Part shown: one piece after another, positions 23,010 through 34,411 of the stretch
Position numbering within the stretch: the stretch's first letter is position 1
Layout: each line of letters starts with the position of its first letter
Source of the DNA: Collybia mongolica
Lineage: Eukaryota > Basidiomycota > Agaricomycetes > Agaricales > Clitocybaceae
NCBI GenBank assembly: GCA_013420905.1
Contig: JAAXNY010000005.1
Coordinates: forward strand, 3,906,001-3,970,000
Length of the DNA stretch: 64,000 bases
Direction: 5' to 3'
The notes under the pieces: generated by a model
The model's input: only the letters and a program-made list of their open reading frames with translations
Told to the model about the DNA's origin: nothing
Databases searched by the model: none
Program-made: the position numbers and the translations under genes

Positions 23010-23930
23010 TTGATAGTGACTGCCAACAAACCCTACCTGTTATCCCTAATGGTTCACATGCACAGGCTGTGGGTACCTGACTCATGCACTCCCCCACTGT
23101 GGAATGAACTTCAGATACTCAAACTAAAGAAAGATATGTGCTTATATGGTGTTACTGATGATGAAGTCAAATTTGTCGAATGGCAAATTGAAGTTAGCCC
23201 TGGGAAGCTTACAGATGACAATGGAAATGTCACATTACCTGGCTGCTTACACAGTGCTCAAAATACTGTAAAGTCTCTAATTGACACAGGATATCCTGAC
23301 ATTGGAAACCCTGTTCTAAAACCTAATACACTTTACTCTGAGAGAGCTATTTTTTCTGCCAGAAATGGTGATGTTGACTCTCTCAATAAAAAAGTACTGG
23401 ATATGTTTCCTGGAGATGGCAAGATGTACCACAATGCAGATTGTATTGCATATGAAGGAATTGATGGAGCTGAAGCAATATACCCTGTTGAATATCTGAA
23501 TATTATCAATGTATCAGGGCTACCTCTATCTAAGCTAACTTAAAAAGTGGGGTGCCATGTAATGATATTGCACAATTTGAACCCAGTTGATAGTGTTTGC
23601 AATGGGTCAAGGGAAATAATAACATAGACAAGCAACTATATTGTAGAAGTATGGTTAATTGGGAGGCAAAATGGTAGGCATAAAGAAATTATCTCAAGAT
23701 TCCAAATGATGCCATCTAATAGCCTGATAGCTTTTAAATTGGCATGGTCACAACTACTTTTATAGCTGGGATTTTGTATGACAATCAACAAATGTCAAGG
23801 GCACTGATTACACCAAGTTGGACTTGACTTTAGATCTCCTGTAGTTATACATGGGCAGTTTTATATTGTGATTTCACATATAATATTGGTACATGGAATG
23901 AAAGCTATGATACCAAATACTGTAGACAAT
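23010..23930 (+). pseudogene. Helitron PIF1-like helicase, C-terminal fragment
   Basis: The open part (to 23543) contains LYSERAIFSARNGDVDSLN, KKVLDMFPGDGKMYHNADCI and IYPVEYLNIINVSGLPL. These match the C-terminal helicase segment of Helitron RepHel proteins as I recall it. After the stop at 23541-23543, recognisable pieces continue in broken frames: LNPVDSVCNG, RIPNDAI, then FCMTINK and VGLDFRSPV. The helicase would unwind DNA during rolling-circle transposition. The Rep domain and the N-terminal helicase motifs are missing. Confidence 0.75.
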
Positions 23931-24064
23931 AGGCTCACTTTAACAGTAAAGAGGTTCCTTTGGAGTAGAAGTATTATATGGATTATGATTTGAATGGGGA
24001 AAAAAGCCTACACCCAAAATATTGAAATTGAACATAGAATAAAGTATTGAGACTAAGATGGGGG

Positions 24065-24090
24065 TCTGGGGGCAGAGCCCCCAGCAAGCT
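24065..24090 (+). repeat. GC-rich hairpin near the Helitron 3' end
   Basis: CTGGGGGC-aga-GCCCCCAG is a perfect 8-bp stem with a 3-nt loop, about 70 bases before the inferred terminus. Confidence 0.6.
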
Positions 24091-24377
24091 GAAGGTTACG
24101 TGGTGGAGCCATGGGTGAGTGTAGTGGTGCCATGGCGTAGCCACAGGCCATAAGCTTGTAATTTGTGTAAATAAAATTTATATTACTAATCTGATTAGTA
24201 ATTGACTGGCCGCGCGGACTCTGCAAGCTGTCCGTCCGTGCTAGTCTGTGTGTCTGCATGAAATCACGCAGATTGATGTGGACTCGGCACGGATGCAGAT
24301 TGTCGTTTGGCTGAGTGTCCTGCCAAATGAGTCTGTGCGGAGTCCACACAGGTTATGTGGCTTAGTGTAAAGACCTC

Positions 24378-24796
24378 TGCAAAGGTGCCCTTCCATGAAG
24401 AGGAAGGGGCACCTTATATATAGTACATTGTACCTATGTCTCAAATAACAACAGAATCTGATATCAGTAACTCTACTGATGTAACAATACATCTGTGATA
24501 TGTTAGTCCAGAGTAAACTACTATCTGTCAAGGGGTTAAAGCAGTGTGTGTCAGAATAATAGATATAACAGTGAGGCTATGCAAGCTGTGCAATAGTGAT
24601 TCTGATGGCTAGATGTGGACAAACAAGTGATCCCCTTACAACTTCACCCATATCCATGGTTATGCCAATAGAAGTTGGTGTTTATAAATCCTATACAAAT
24701 ATCCACCAATAAAAGGTAACAATATATATCTAGGCATTTTCCTTGAAAACAAGTCAGCTGGTAAAGTGGGGACTCAGACTCTCAGAGATGGACTAT
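24378..24796. repeat. Repeat P, continued right of M3
   Basis: From tgcaaaggtgcccttccatg it is collinear with 25415-25870, including ggaaggggcac, gatatcagtaac and gatgtggacaaacaagtgat. With 25250-25283 it forms a direct duplicate of the next block. Confidence 0.8.
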
Positions 24797-25244
24797 TGTA
24801 AGGGCAACTCCGGCGGAGTGCGCGCGAACTTAGTAGAGCGGGCCGATGCTGAGGAGGGGATCCTAAGAGAATACTCTGAGGAGCCTCCATCAGGGGGGGT
24901 GTGCTATATACCTAGTACTACATTAAATACACGTTCCCGGTGCGGTACGACGACACGCGTTGGGCTAGCGAAGGTCACGTGACCGTGCCCTTGATAGTCC
25001 GAACAAGTGCGAAGTCCGGCGGCGAACTGCACGCGAAGTAGAGAGTGGGGGTGCGTGTGGGCGTAGGTAATGAACGTGCGATGTAGTGAATGTAATTGAG
25101 TGAGCGCGAAGTAAGCAGAGAAATTGTATTGTAAGTCGGCGGGATGACTGAGTCGCGAATCGGCGAAGTAGAAGTCGGCGGAGTGAGATTCGGCGAAGTA
25201 AGGCTAGATCGGCGAAGTAAGGCAGAAATGGAGTTCCCCTTACA
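24797..25244 (-). repeat. Solo LTR of a gypsy-2-related family, 448 bp
   Basis: It starts TGTAAGGGCAACTCC and ends GTTCCCCTTACA like the gypsy-2 LTRs, with ACTAT on both sides (24792-24796, 25245-25249). The uninterrupted site is visible at about 25856 (ggactatgtg). Its interior is diverged and contains several gcgaagta motifs. Shared ggaggggatcctaagagaat places it in the same orientation as the gypsy-2 LTRs. It was left by recombination between two LTRs. Confidence 0.88.
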
Positions 25245-25271
25245 ACTATGTGAAAAAATTAACAAACTTGG

Positions 25272-27035
25272 AATCAAGCTAGGAAAATTATGACATTACC
25301 AAGAGGCTCAGGCAGGGAGCAGTATACACAATATGAACAGCCATGCAAAAAAGGGATGAGTATAGAGCACTAGAGGCTTGCTTACAAGTAGAGAACCCAA
25401 TACAAGTCTATTGCAAAGGTTGCCCTTCCATGGAGAGGAAGGGGCACATTATATACAGTACATTGTGGCTACACCTCAAATAACAACAGAATTTGATATC
25501 AGTAACTCTACTGATGCAACAATCCATCTGTGATATGTCAGTCCAGAGTAAACTATTATTCATCAAGGGGTGAAGGTAATGCATATCAGGATGATAGATG
25601 TAACAGCAAGGCTATGCAAGCTGTGCAATAGTGATCCTGATGGCTAGATGTGGACAAACAAGTGATCCCCTTACAACTTCACCCATATCCATGGTGTATG
25701 ATATCAGCAACTGCAAATGAATTGCCAATAGAAGTTGGTGTTTATAGATCTTATACAAATATCCAACCATAAAAGGTAACCATATGTATATATCTAGGTA
25801 CTTCCCTTAAAAACAAGTCAGCTGGTAAAGTAGGGATTCAGACTCTCAGAGAAGGACTATGTGAAAAAATTAACAAACTTGGAAATGTAGATCCATATTT
25901 GTATATTCCAAATATACAACCAACTCAGTAGCTTCTCTGGGGACTTTATGCTGAGCTATATGGGCCACACAGACCACACAGACAAATGCAGGTGTCTACA
26001 GACTGAGCTCAGACCTCATTTGGCAGTCTGCATCTGAACCAAGTCAAAGCTAAGTCCATAAATTCACACTGTTACTTGGATGCTCAGACCCAGCTTAGAA
26101 CAACTCCTCATGGAGTTCATGCAGACTGTCCAGATTGCTTACTTAACCATAGTTACCATTGCTTATTTAATGCACAAAAATGCAATATTTTGGAGAGTCA
26201 AATTCAAGGCCTCAAGGTTATATGATATGTGCATAAAACATGGAGATTAACCATTTGGCAATATGGGCTTATCAGTCCAAGCTGCTTGTTACTATAAAGA
26301 CCCCTGCTGCCCACTCTTGGCCATTACTGGCAATGGCTGAGTATTGTTGATGGGTGCCACATCACCCATCAGCCTTGTTGTCAACCACCACCACTACATC
26401 CCCAGCTGCCCCTCCTATCACCTCCCTGCCTTATGATTGTGCATAACACTGCCAAATACAGTGCCAGGTCCTACTGCCATGGATACCACCAACCTCTCTC
26501 ATACCCACCCCTCTCAGTAATAATAAAAACTGCCAAATCACAATAATAAGAGCTGCAATAAGAACTACAGAGGTACCTGCCACATCACCAGTGACTGCCT
26601 GCCCACATATGCTAGTGAGCAGCTAGCATGATGGACATGGGTAGTGTAGTGGTGTATTCCATATGGTAGAACCATCTCTTGGTGGGTGGGTGTGCACCCC
26701 TGGATGTGCTATCTAGACCAAGGAGTGCCAACCACCCCTGTGCCCAAACCAGATGTATGCAAGGTGAGCACATATGTGCCCCACATCTAGTTGCTCAGAT
26801 ATACCTTACTCTATTGTATATACACCTATATGCTGCTGTATACCTTGAGACTACCTTGGTGTAATTCTATCTACCTTGTGATATGTTCTTATTCCTTTCA
26901 CAAATATTGGTTTACTTCTTACTGACACTTTACCCCTGTACTATTTGCACAGCTCTAGTGGGCTTATGTAGACTTCTGGTACCCCTACAGTATTTATCCA
27001 ATGTACCTATGTAAAGATTGGGCTGCCCAATTACA
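25272..27035. repeat. Outer left arm of the large inverted repeat (repeat P, copy 2)
   Basis: Begins aatcaagctaggaaaattat and is the inverted complement of 30703-32463. Matching landmarks include ccatgga(g)aggaaggggcac, gtgcacccctggatgtgct and tatttgcacagctctag. Both arms are about 1.76 kb. No protein domain is recognised inside. Confidence 0.85.
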
Positions 27036-27459
27036 GATAGTATTTGCAATGAACTAGGCCCAGATTTCTTGTAATAAAGCCCACTTAGTCCTCTGGTGCC
27101 CCCTTCCCTGTGTGGCTGAACCCTGCTGCTCATATCAATCCCCCCTTCTAACACTCAGTGTGATGCAGCCCTCTATAGTGTGGTAGGGTATGGGCAGTAT
27201 TTCACTGATGTATAGCCCCAGACCATAGACAACCCCCACCCTCTAGAATACCACTGCATACAGGAGGCTACCTACTGCAGCAGCATGCAAACACAACCCA
27301 CCACTTGCACACCCTATACCAACAAGCACTAATGCAAAACCAAATAAGGGGGCAGTGGTAGCTGAGGACAGCAGGAGAGTGGCAGGTTTGTGTGGGGAAT
27401 AAGTTCTTGTGTAAACTTGTATTTTATTTGATGTAAGGAAGTGATATCAATCTGAATGC

Positions 27460-28030
27460 CTATAATAGAAACAAGTTCCCACAGTAGAAATGTATATCAA
27501 CTGTTCAACATTTAAAAAAAAAATTCTAGCCTTGCATTCTAGGTTAATCAAGAACTTATCAGATATGCTAAAAATAGAAATATCATTATCAAAGACAAAC
27601 TTCCAACAAATGTACATATGCCTATTAAGTGTTTTTTTGTTATATTATCACATACTATATTTAACCATACTCATATACTGTAGCTAGCCATTTTTAAGAT
27701 ATTGAGCATTATAGATTCTATGAGCATCCACATTGACTTATTTGGCTATGCTTTTGGCCAAATAAGATATAAATGTGATATTAAAACAGATATAACAAGA
27801 GATTATAATCAAATTTGAAAAGGTACAAATGAATATAAATATATATTTCCTGGTGTGCCTCCTCCATAGGTCTAGGAGTAGTAACAATTTCAATTGTGTC
27901 TATTAGCCTTGTATTTGCTGAGATATGCATCATCTATATTGTGGGAACTTCATTAATATTGTTTGTTTGTCCAGATGTTGGCAAAGTAATATACAGATGA
28001 TATTCATTTGTAATGTGTAGTAAAAAAGCT
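27460..28030. repeat. Inner left arm of the large inverted repeat
   Basis: Pairs with 29105-29665 in inverted orientation: caagttcccacagtag, atcaagaacttatcagatat and gacaaacttccaacaaatgt correspond to their complements. The 27036-27459 stretch between the arm blocks has no obvious partner and no gene. Confidence 0.8.
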
Positions 28031-28384
28031 GTTGTTATGAGTCCTTATGTTTACATAAGTAACTCGTTCATCATCCTGGGTTTGCGGGGAAAATTCAGCA
28101 TACCCAACAAGATCCAGTGTTGTTTTTCCCACGGTTAGTAATTTCGAAGTGTTCCGAGAATTCATTAGAACATGATCAGTAAACATTTTGAAGTACATCA
28201 GTAACACTTTGTAGTCGTGGAAATATTTTTCTAACTGTGGGAATCAATATTAGCCAACGCGCGGATTTCGAGCAAAAAAGGCAACTGCTAACATAAGCTG
28301 CATTCAATACCATAATTTCGAGTTAATTGGTCTTATGTTGGGATATCTCAAGAATTAATTAATAACTGTCCACTGCATAATCAT

Positions 28385-28440
28385 GCTTACGTTTGTCAAC
28401 TACGCTGTTAGCTCTAACAGCGTAGTTGACAAACGTAAGC
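28385..28440. repeat. Perfect 27-bp palindrome with a 2-nt spacer
   Basis: gcttacgtttgtcaactacg..ttag, then ct, then the exact complement. The related block at 16.9 kb has only the left arm, so the right arm plus a short tail is an added inverted copy. Confidence 0.95.
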
Positions 28441-28489
28441 ACGATTACAAGAGGCTTCTTCCGTTTTGGGCCAAACTTTTCCCACACTA

Positions 28490-29250
28490 CAAAACATTGA
28501 ATATCTCAACAATGACAAGACCTATGGATGCAATTTAAATTGCTATCACTAGATATGGTGAAGGGCTACCCAATTGGTATATTTGTATGTATTTGTATGT
28601 ATTTGTTCACCTTCAAACATCATGATCAAAAGCAGCTCTCTCACTACAAGCATGTTACAAATGAATATCAAGTTTGTATATGATTTTGCCACAGCTAGCC
28701 AAACAAACAATACCATCAAAGTTCCCACAATATAAATCATTGCATATCTCAACAACAACAAGGCCTATGGATATAATTTAAATTGCTAGTGTTAGATATA
28801 GTGAAGTAGTACCTCATGTATATGTTTGTAAGTGTTTGTATTTGTTTTTATTTTTATAAACCTCATCAACAACAATTTTCTAGCTACATATTACAAATGA
28901 ATACTGTCTGTATATCACTTCATCACATCTGGCCAAACAAACAATAATATCAAAGAAATTCCCACAATATAGATGATACTTATCTCAGCAAATACAAAGC
29001 TGATGGACATGCTACTACTAGACATTGTAAAGGAATACATGATGTGTTTATTTATATGTGTTTGTAGTTGTTTGTACCCTTCCAAATCTCATTATCAACA
29101 ACAACCTTTTTACTACATATTACAAATGAATATCATCTGTATATTACTTTGCCAACATCTGGCCAAACAAACAATATTAATGAAATTCCCACAATATAGA
29201 TAATGCATATCTCAGCAAATACAAGGCTAACAGAAACAATTGAAATTGCT
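28490..29250. repeat. About 240-bp tandem units at the centre of the inverted repeat
   Basis: Units with cacaatata.a..attgcatatctca, caaggcctatggat and gctagtgttagata recur at roughly 28.49, 28.73, 28.97 and 29.19 kb. The same array is at 16.97-17.56 kb. Confidence 0.7.
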
Positions 29251-29665
29251 ACTACCCCTAGACCTATGGAGGGGGTCCACCAGGAAATGTATATTTATAT
29301 TTGTTTGCCTTTCCAAATTTGATTATAATCTCTTATTATATCTATTTTAATATCACATTTATATATTACTTGGCCATAAGCATAGCCAAACAAGTCAATG
29401 TGGATGCTCCTGGAATCTATAATGCTCAATATCTTGACAATGGCTAGCTATATGAGTATGGTTAAATATAGTATGTGATAATACAACAAAAAACACTTAA
29501 CAGACATATGTACATTTGTTTGAACTTTGTCTTTGATGATGATATTTCTATTTTTAGCATATCTGATAAGTTTTTGATTAACCCAGGATGCAAGGCTAGA
29601 AATAAAATGTTAAATGTTGAATGGTTGGTATACATTTCAATACTATGGGAACTTGTTTCTATTAT
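29105..29665. repeat. Inner right arm of the large inverted repeat
   Basis: Inverted complement of 27460-28030, including ttacaaatgaatatcatctg and gcatatctgataagtttttg. Confidence 0.8.
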
Positions 29666-29697
29666 TACGAGTTCTTTATCAACCCAGGTTTCAGGCA

Positions 29698-29790
29698 AAA
29701 AATTGATTGATTGATTGATTGATTGATTATGAGTTCTTTATCAACCCAGTTTTCGGGAAAAAAGTTGATTGATTGATTCATTCATTGATT
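29698..29790. repeat. (TTGA)n microsatellite pair
   Basis: Two runs of ttgattgattga flank a short copy of the sequence gagttctttatcaacccag. Confidence 0.85.
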
Positions 29791-30702
29791 CATATTTCAA
29801 CACCACGGGAAAATATTTCCATAATGGGATTTTTCTTCTCTTATAGCTTTTTACAGCATTTCTCCACAAATACAAAGTGTTGTGACATAATTTGCATGTA
29901 TTTGGGATGCTTACATAATGCCTTTGATGATGCCATCAAAATTATGCATATCTAATATTTCAGAGTGTTGTGTTTCAAAATTTATTTTGTGTTTTTCTCC
30001 ATAATCAGTAAAGCTATTAACTTTGTTTTTATATGTTTGGAATGTACAAACATGGCTCTACAATTTCCTTGTTGAGCATATTTTTCCCACAGTCCATTTT
30101 GAGTGAAATTTTAGAAATGTCCAGATTCAGCTAGTTTTGAAGGTCTGTGTGTTATGTCAGGGGTGAACAAACATCTTATAAAAACAATGACCCTTACCAA
30201 ACATGACCCTTGTGGGAAATTACACTAAACATTGGAATAATCAACAACTACTACTATATTTATCTGAAATATTAATTAGATTGATTTCTCTATTTATTGG
30301 CACATGTCACATGATCTATTCCACCAAATAAGTATACCAAATACATGACAACAATCTGAATGCTTATTAGTGTCCATGATCCTGAGAAAAGTTAGTTCTG
30401 ATGGTTTTTGTGTTTTCTCCATAACCAGGCAAGCTATGGCATTGGGTTTTGTGCACAGGTATTGCTTGTTTACTTGGTAACATTTTCCCATGGTCACATG
30501 ACCTCTATAAACTATCATCTACATTGTTTCTACTCATTTACAACTTCCTGAATGTGGAATGGAGCCACACAGTGTGTTGGCCCACTTCACCCAAGTAGGC
30601 ATTTGGATCAATATTACTTCCTTAGTGATTTAACTATTTGGTATATTCTTTGTTTATTAATTGTCTTAAAATTTGAACAATTAGTTTAAGTTTCACAATT
30701 GG
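29791..30702. other. A/T-rich spacer of the inverted repeat
   Basis: About 0.9 kb without partner in the other arm and without a recognisable gene. Confidence 0.4.
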
Positions 30703-32463
30703 GTAGTCCATTCTATAAATAGGTACATTGGATAAATACTGTGGGTGTACCAGAAGTCTATATCAGCCTACTAGAGCTGTGCAAATAGTACAGGGGTAAA
30801 GTATTAGTAAGAAGTAAACTAATATTTGTAAAAGGAATAAGAACATATCACAAGGTAGATAGAATTACACCAAGGTAGTCTCAAGGTATACAGCAGCATA
30901 TAGGTGCATATACAATAGAACAAGGTATATCTGAGCAACTAGATGTGAGGCACATATGCACTCACCTTACACACATCTGGTTTGGGCACAGGGGTGATTG
31001 GCACTACTTGGTCTAGACAGCACATCCAGGGGTGCACACCCAGCCACCAGGTGATGGTTCTACCATATGGAATACACCACTGCACCATCCATGTCCACCA
31101 TGCTAGCTGCTCACTAGCAGATGTGGTCAGGCAGTCACTGGTAATATGACAGGTGCCTCTGTAGTTCTTGCTGCAGCTCTTATTGTTGTGATTTTGCAGT
31201 TGTTATTTTCACTGAGAGGGGTGGGTATGAGAGAGGGTGGTGGTATCCATGGCAGTGGGACCTGGCATTGTACTTGGCAGTATTGTGCACAATCATATGG
31301 CAGGGAGGTGATGGGTGGGGCAGCTGGGAATGTAGTGGTGGAGGTTGACAACAAGGCTGACAGGTGATGTAGTACCTATCAACAATATTCAGCCATTGCC
31401 AGGAATGGCCAAGAGTAGGCAGCAGGGGTCATTATAAAAACAAGCACCTTGGACTTGCCAAATGGTTAATCTGCATGCTTTATGCACATGACATGTAACC
31501 TTGAGGCCTTGTATTTGGCTCTCCGGAATATTGCATTTTTGTGCATCAAATAAGCAATGGTAACTATGATTAAGTAAGCAATCTGGACAGTCTGCATGGA
31601 CTTCATGAGGAGTTGTTCCAAACTGGGTCTGAGCATCCAAGTAACAGCGTGGATTTGTGGACTTAGCTTTGACTTGGCTCAGATGCAGACTGCCAATTAA
31701 GCAGGGCTCCCTGCCAAACAGGGTCTGAGCTCAGACTGTAGACACCTGCATTTGTCTGTGTGGTCTGTGTGGCCCATATAGCTCAGCATAAAGTCCCCAG
31801 AGAAGCTACTGAGTTGGTTGTATATTTGGAATATACAAATATGGATCTACATTTCCAAGTTTGTTAATTTTTTCACATAGTCCTTCTCTGAGAGTCTGAA
31901 TCCCTACTTTACCAGCTGACTTGTTTTTAAGGGAAGTACCTAGATATATACATATGGTTACCTTTTATGGTTGGATATTTGTATAAGATCTATAAACACC
32001 AACTTCTATTGGCAATTCATTTGCAGTTGCTGATATCATACACCATGGATATGGGTGAAGTTGTAAGGGGATCACTTGTTTGTCCACATCTAGCCATCAG
32101 GATCACTATTGCACAGCTTGCATAGCCTTGCTGTTACATCTATCATCCTGATATGCATTACCTTCACCCCTTGATGAATAATAGTTTACTCTGGACTGAC
32201 ATATCACAGATGGATTGTTGCATCAGTAGAGTTACTGATATCAAATTCTGTTGTTATTTGAGGTGTAGCCACAATGTACTGTATATAATGTGCCCCTTCC
32301 TCTCCATGGAAGGGCAACCTTTGCAATAGACTTGTATTGGGTTCTCTACTTGTAAGCAAGCCTCTAGTGCTCTATACTCATCCCTTCTCTGCATGGCTGT
32401 TCATATTGTGTATACTGCTCCCTGCCTGAGCCTCTTGGTAATGTCATAATTTTCCTAGCTTGA
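30703..32463. repeat. Outer right arm of the large inverted repeat (repeat P, copy 3)
   Basis: Inverted complement of 25272-27035 ending gtcataattttcctagcttg. Like copy 2 it lacks the solo LTR present in the 24.4-25.3 kb copy, giving a second unoccupied site at about 31880. Confidence 0.85.
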
Positions 32464-32634
32464 TATCATGTATGCCCTTTTTCTTCTTCCTACATTTACT
32501 TACATTCTCATGACATCCTTCTTTCTGACCCAACTCATTATCTATGACTCATATGTAACCTATAGCAAATATCCCTCACTCAGAGATTACAAACTGTAAC
32601 CAGTACTTCACACTCCCCCACATCCTGCAGAGGA

Positions 32635-32765
32635 TTCCAATTGGAATCATTGGAATTCTGCGGAATTTTGAGGAATTTCTTACAAAGTGTGGAAGAAGAA
32701 AATTCTCAGGGGAATTCCGCAACATTCCACTTGGATTCTGATCAGAATTCATAAGTTTTGAGTCA
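32635..32765. repeat. Subterminal GGAATTC-unit array, left end of M2
   Basis: Units such as ggaattctgc, ggaattttga and ggaatttctt repeat at 10-11 bp just inside the TIR. Confidence 0.7.
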
Positions 32766-32984
32766 AGACAGTCAATAAAGTCAATAGTATATCTAACATT
32801 TTGGACTCCAACCAAAAGTCGTGTACCTCACTTACAGATCAGACACATCACACATCCACCATCACTCTCACACTCAAACACAACCTCAAAGTGATCTTAA
32901 TTCAAAGTAAGAACAGAGTGTGATATCAAGTAGTGCCCCAAAAAAAAATACATTGCTAAAAATACATCTCAACCTACACTGACC

Positions 32985-33900
32985 ATATGCAAGCAAGGTG
33001 CACACCCTGAAAAGAGAATGGTCAGTTGAAAGGGCAGAGTGTATGCTTTCAGAAACACCCAGGCTCGGGATGTGTCATTGAGTGGTCATCTTGCAGTTAA
33101 TTAAATCAGTTGGTTACAGTTAGTGGCAGGTAAGAGCAGGTACTCACCATATGCAATGGTGAAGTGCATTGGGAAAGAGGTGCAGTCAATCAAAAGAGAG
33201 CCATGAATGCTCTCAGAAACACCCTTTCTTGGCACATACAGTTCGACAGTTGTCATGCAATAAAAAAAACAAATTTATAGGGCCAGGATGAAGAGAAGGC
33301 ACTCACCATATGAAACAAAGGCACAAACCGTGACAAGCGTGCGGTTGTTCAATAGAGGAATAGGAACACATCCAGGAACACCAAGTGCTATGCCATACAG
33401 ATCAGCAGTTGTCTTGCAATAAAAAAATTTGAGTTTATGGGGCAGGGTGATGAGGGGGCACTAACTTGACATATGACAAAATCAATTGTTCATTGTGCGC
33501 ATGGGACGTCAAGAAATAGAGAGTTTGGCGCATTCAGGAACCCTAGGCGTTTTTCTAAATGGCCCAGAACTCGGCACACAATGAGCAAAATGATTGGTGA
33601 GGAGATGAAGTGAGGACTTACTCACCTAGGGCCACTCCCAGGACACCGCACATCCCACACACTTAACGTCTGGCTCAGGGAGACATAAGATGATGAGGAA
33701 CATTAGTCATACCTGTAAAGAACATGGCATTGGTATATCAGTTGACAAGATGAAGGTAGGGGTAGATGACGAGGAGGTACATACATTGTATGGGATACAA
33801 GCCATCGTTTCTTGAAAGGCTGGTATGGCCATGTAGACACTAGGCGGGATGTTTAGGAACCATTGGCGCTTTGCTGAACAGTGCAGGAACAATAATGGGG
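32985..33900 (-). other. Tandem array of similar micro-exons
   Basis: On the minus strand, short blocks of about 26 codons recur every 160-170 bp. Examples are VFLKAYTLPFQLTILFSGCA (near 33.0 kb), VFLRAFMALF (33.2 kb), GFLNAPNSLFLDVP (33.5 kb) and WFLNIPPSVYMAIPAFQETM (33.86 kb). A further unit, HFLNAIDNLYLDICPF, is at 41.4 kb beyond gypsy-1. Several blocks end at donor-like sites (CATATG|GTGAGT, AAT|GTATGT) and follow a YAG. The shared pattern is FLN/K..x..L/Y....F.....C. Some units have stops. The array looks like repeated exon duplication in a transposon-borne gene, now decaying. No family is recognised. Confidence 0.5.
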
Positions 33901-33901
33901 T

Positions 33902-34378
33902 TGTTATGGCTGTTTAGGCCTTATCCTCTAAGTCAATCTGATGTATCGTTCGTTCGTTCTTAGACCGTTGACTTCTGTAAGTCCAACGTCTATTGACTCC
34001 CTCAATAGGGCTAAAGTCAAGTTTATTGAGTTATCTGATCAAAGATACACTACCCCCTTCGTAAGGCAGATAGGATCGAGTTCGCGTCGAGAAGATAGAT
34101 GAATAAGGTGAATTCAGCTAGGTCAAGCTAAAGAACTAGCTAAGCTAAACTACCCGTATATATACATAGTAGTCCGATAAGCGTTGTTTACGCTATTCGT
34201 TATAGATAAGTATGAGTAAGCTTTCAAAGAGGATGAGTAAGAAAGCTGAGTAAGTATGAGAAAGGAAATGCATATGGGGATGTTAAAAGATAAGGTCGAT
34301 AAGCGTCTGGTAATCAATAGTAGGTAAGAAAAGAAAGAGAAGAAGTGATAGGTCGAACAGATAAGGGAATTTGTAACA
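33902..34378 (-). repeat. gypsy-1 3' LTR
   Basis: TGTTATGGCTGTTTAGGCC .. AATTTGTAACA in the plus orientation, 477 bp. The adjacent minus-strand polypurine tract (agagagggggtaa) at 34379-34393 is the plus-strand primer. Confidence 0.95.
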
Positions 34379-34411
34379 TTACCCCCTCTCTATCTCTAAA
34401 GCGTCCCAGCT

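Larger units (their letters stand above)
20673..24158 (+). mobile_element. Helitron inserted in M3
   Basis: Comparison with M1 shows extra sequence exactly between agtatata and taatttgtg, so it was inserted between A and T with no duplication, the Helitron rule. The insert begins TCTGTCCTATACATT (5' TC) and ends CATAAGCTTG. A 5-bp hairpin (ATGGC..GCCAT, 10-nt loop) ends seven bases before the 3' terminus. A helicase remnant on the same strand lies inside. The canonical end is CTRR; here it is CTTG, a departure. Confidence 0.75.
18024..24377. mobile_element. M3: second 9-bp-TSD element, with nested Tc1 and Helitron
   Basis: Left end TGTACTTTACACTTCCCCAC; right end ..CTTAGTGTAAAGACCTC at 24377, the same ends as M1 in the opposite orientation. 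The flanks are TGCAAAGGC (18015-18023) and TGCAAAGGT (24378-24386), a 9-bp duplication with one transition. Both flanks align to one uninterrupted site in repeat P near 25415. Inside are the low-complexity frame (minus), Tc1-B and a Helitron. Confidence 0.72.

Noticed and set aside
28490..29250. Possible CRISPR-like array from regularly spaced repeats
   Set aside because: Units are about 240 bp, degenerate throughout and in a fungal genome; no direct repeat/spacer pattern.
32576..32815. 79-codon minus frame with repeated Asn/Pro/Ser/Gly words
   Set aside because: It is the translation of the GGAATTC-unit array, not a gene.
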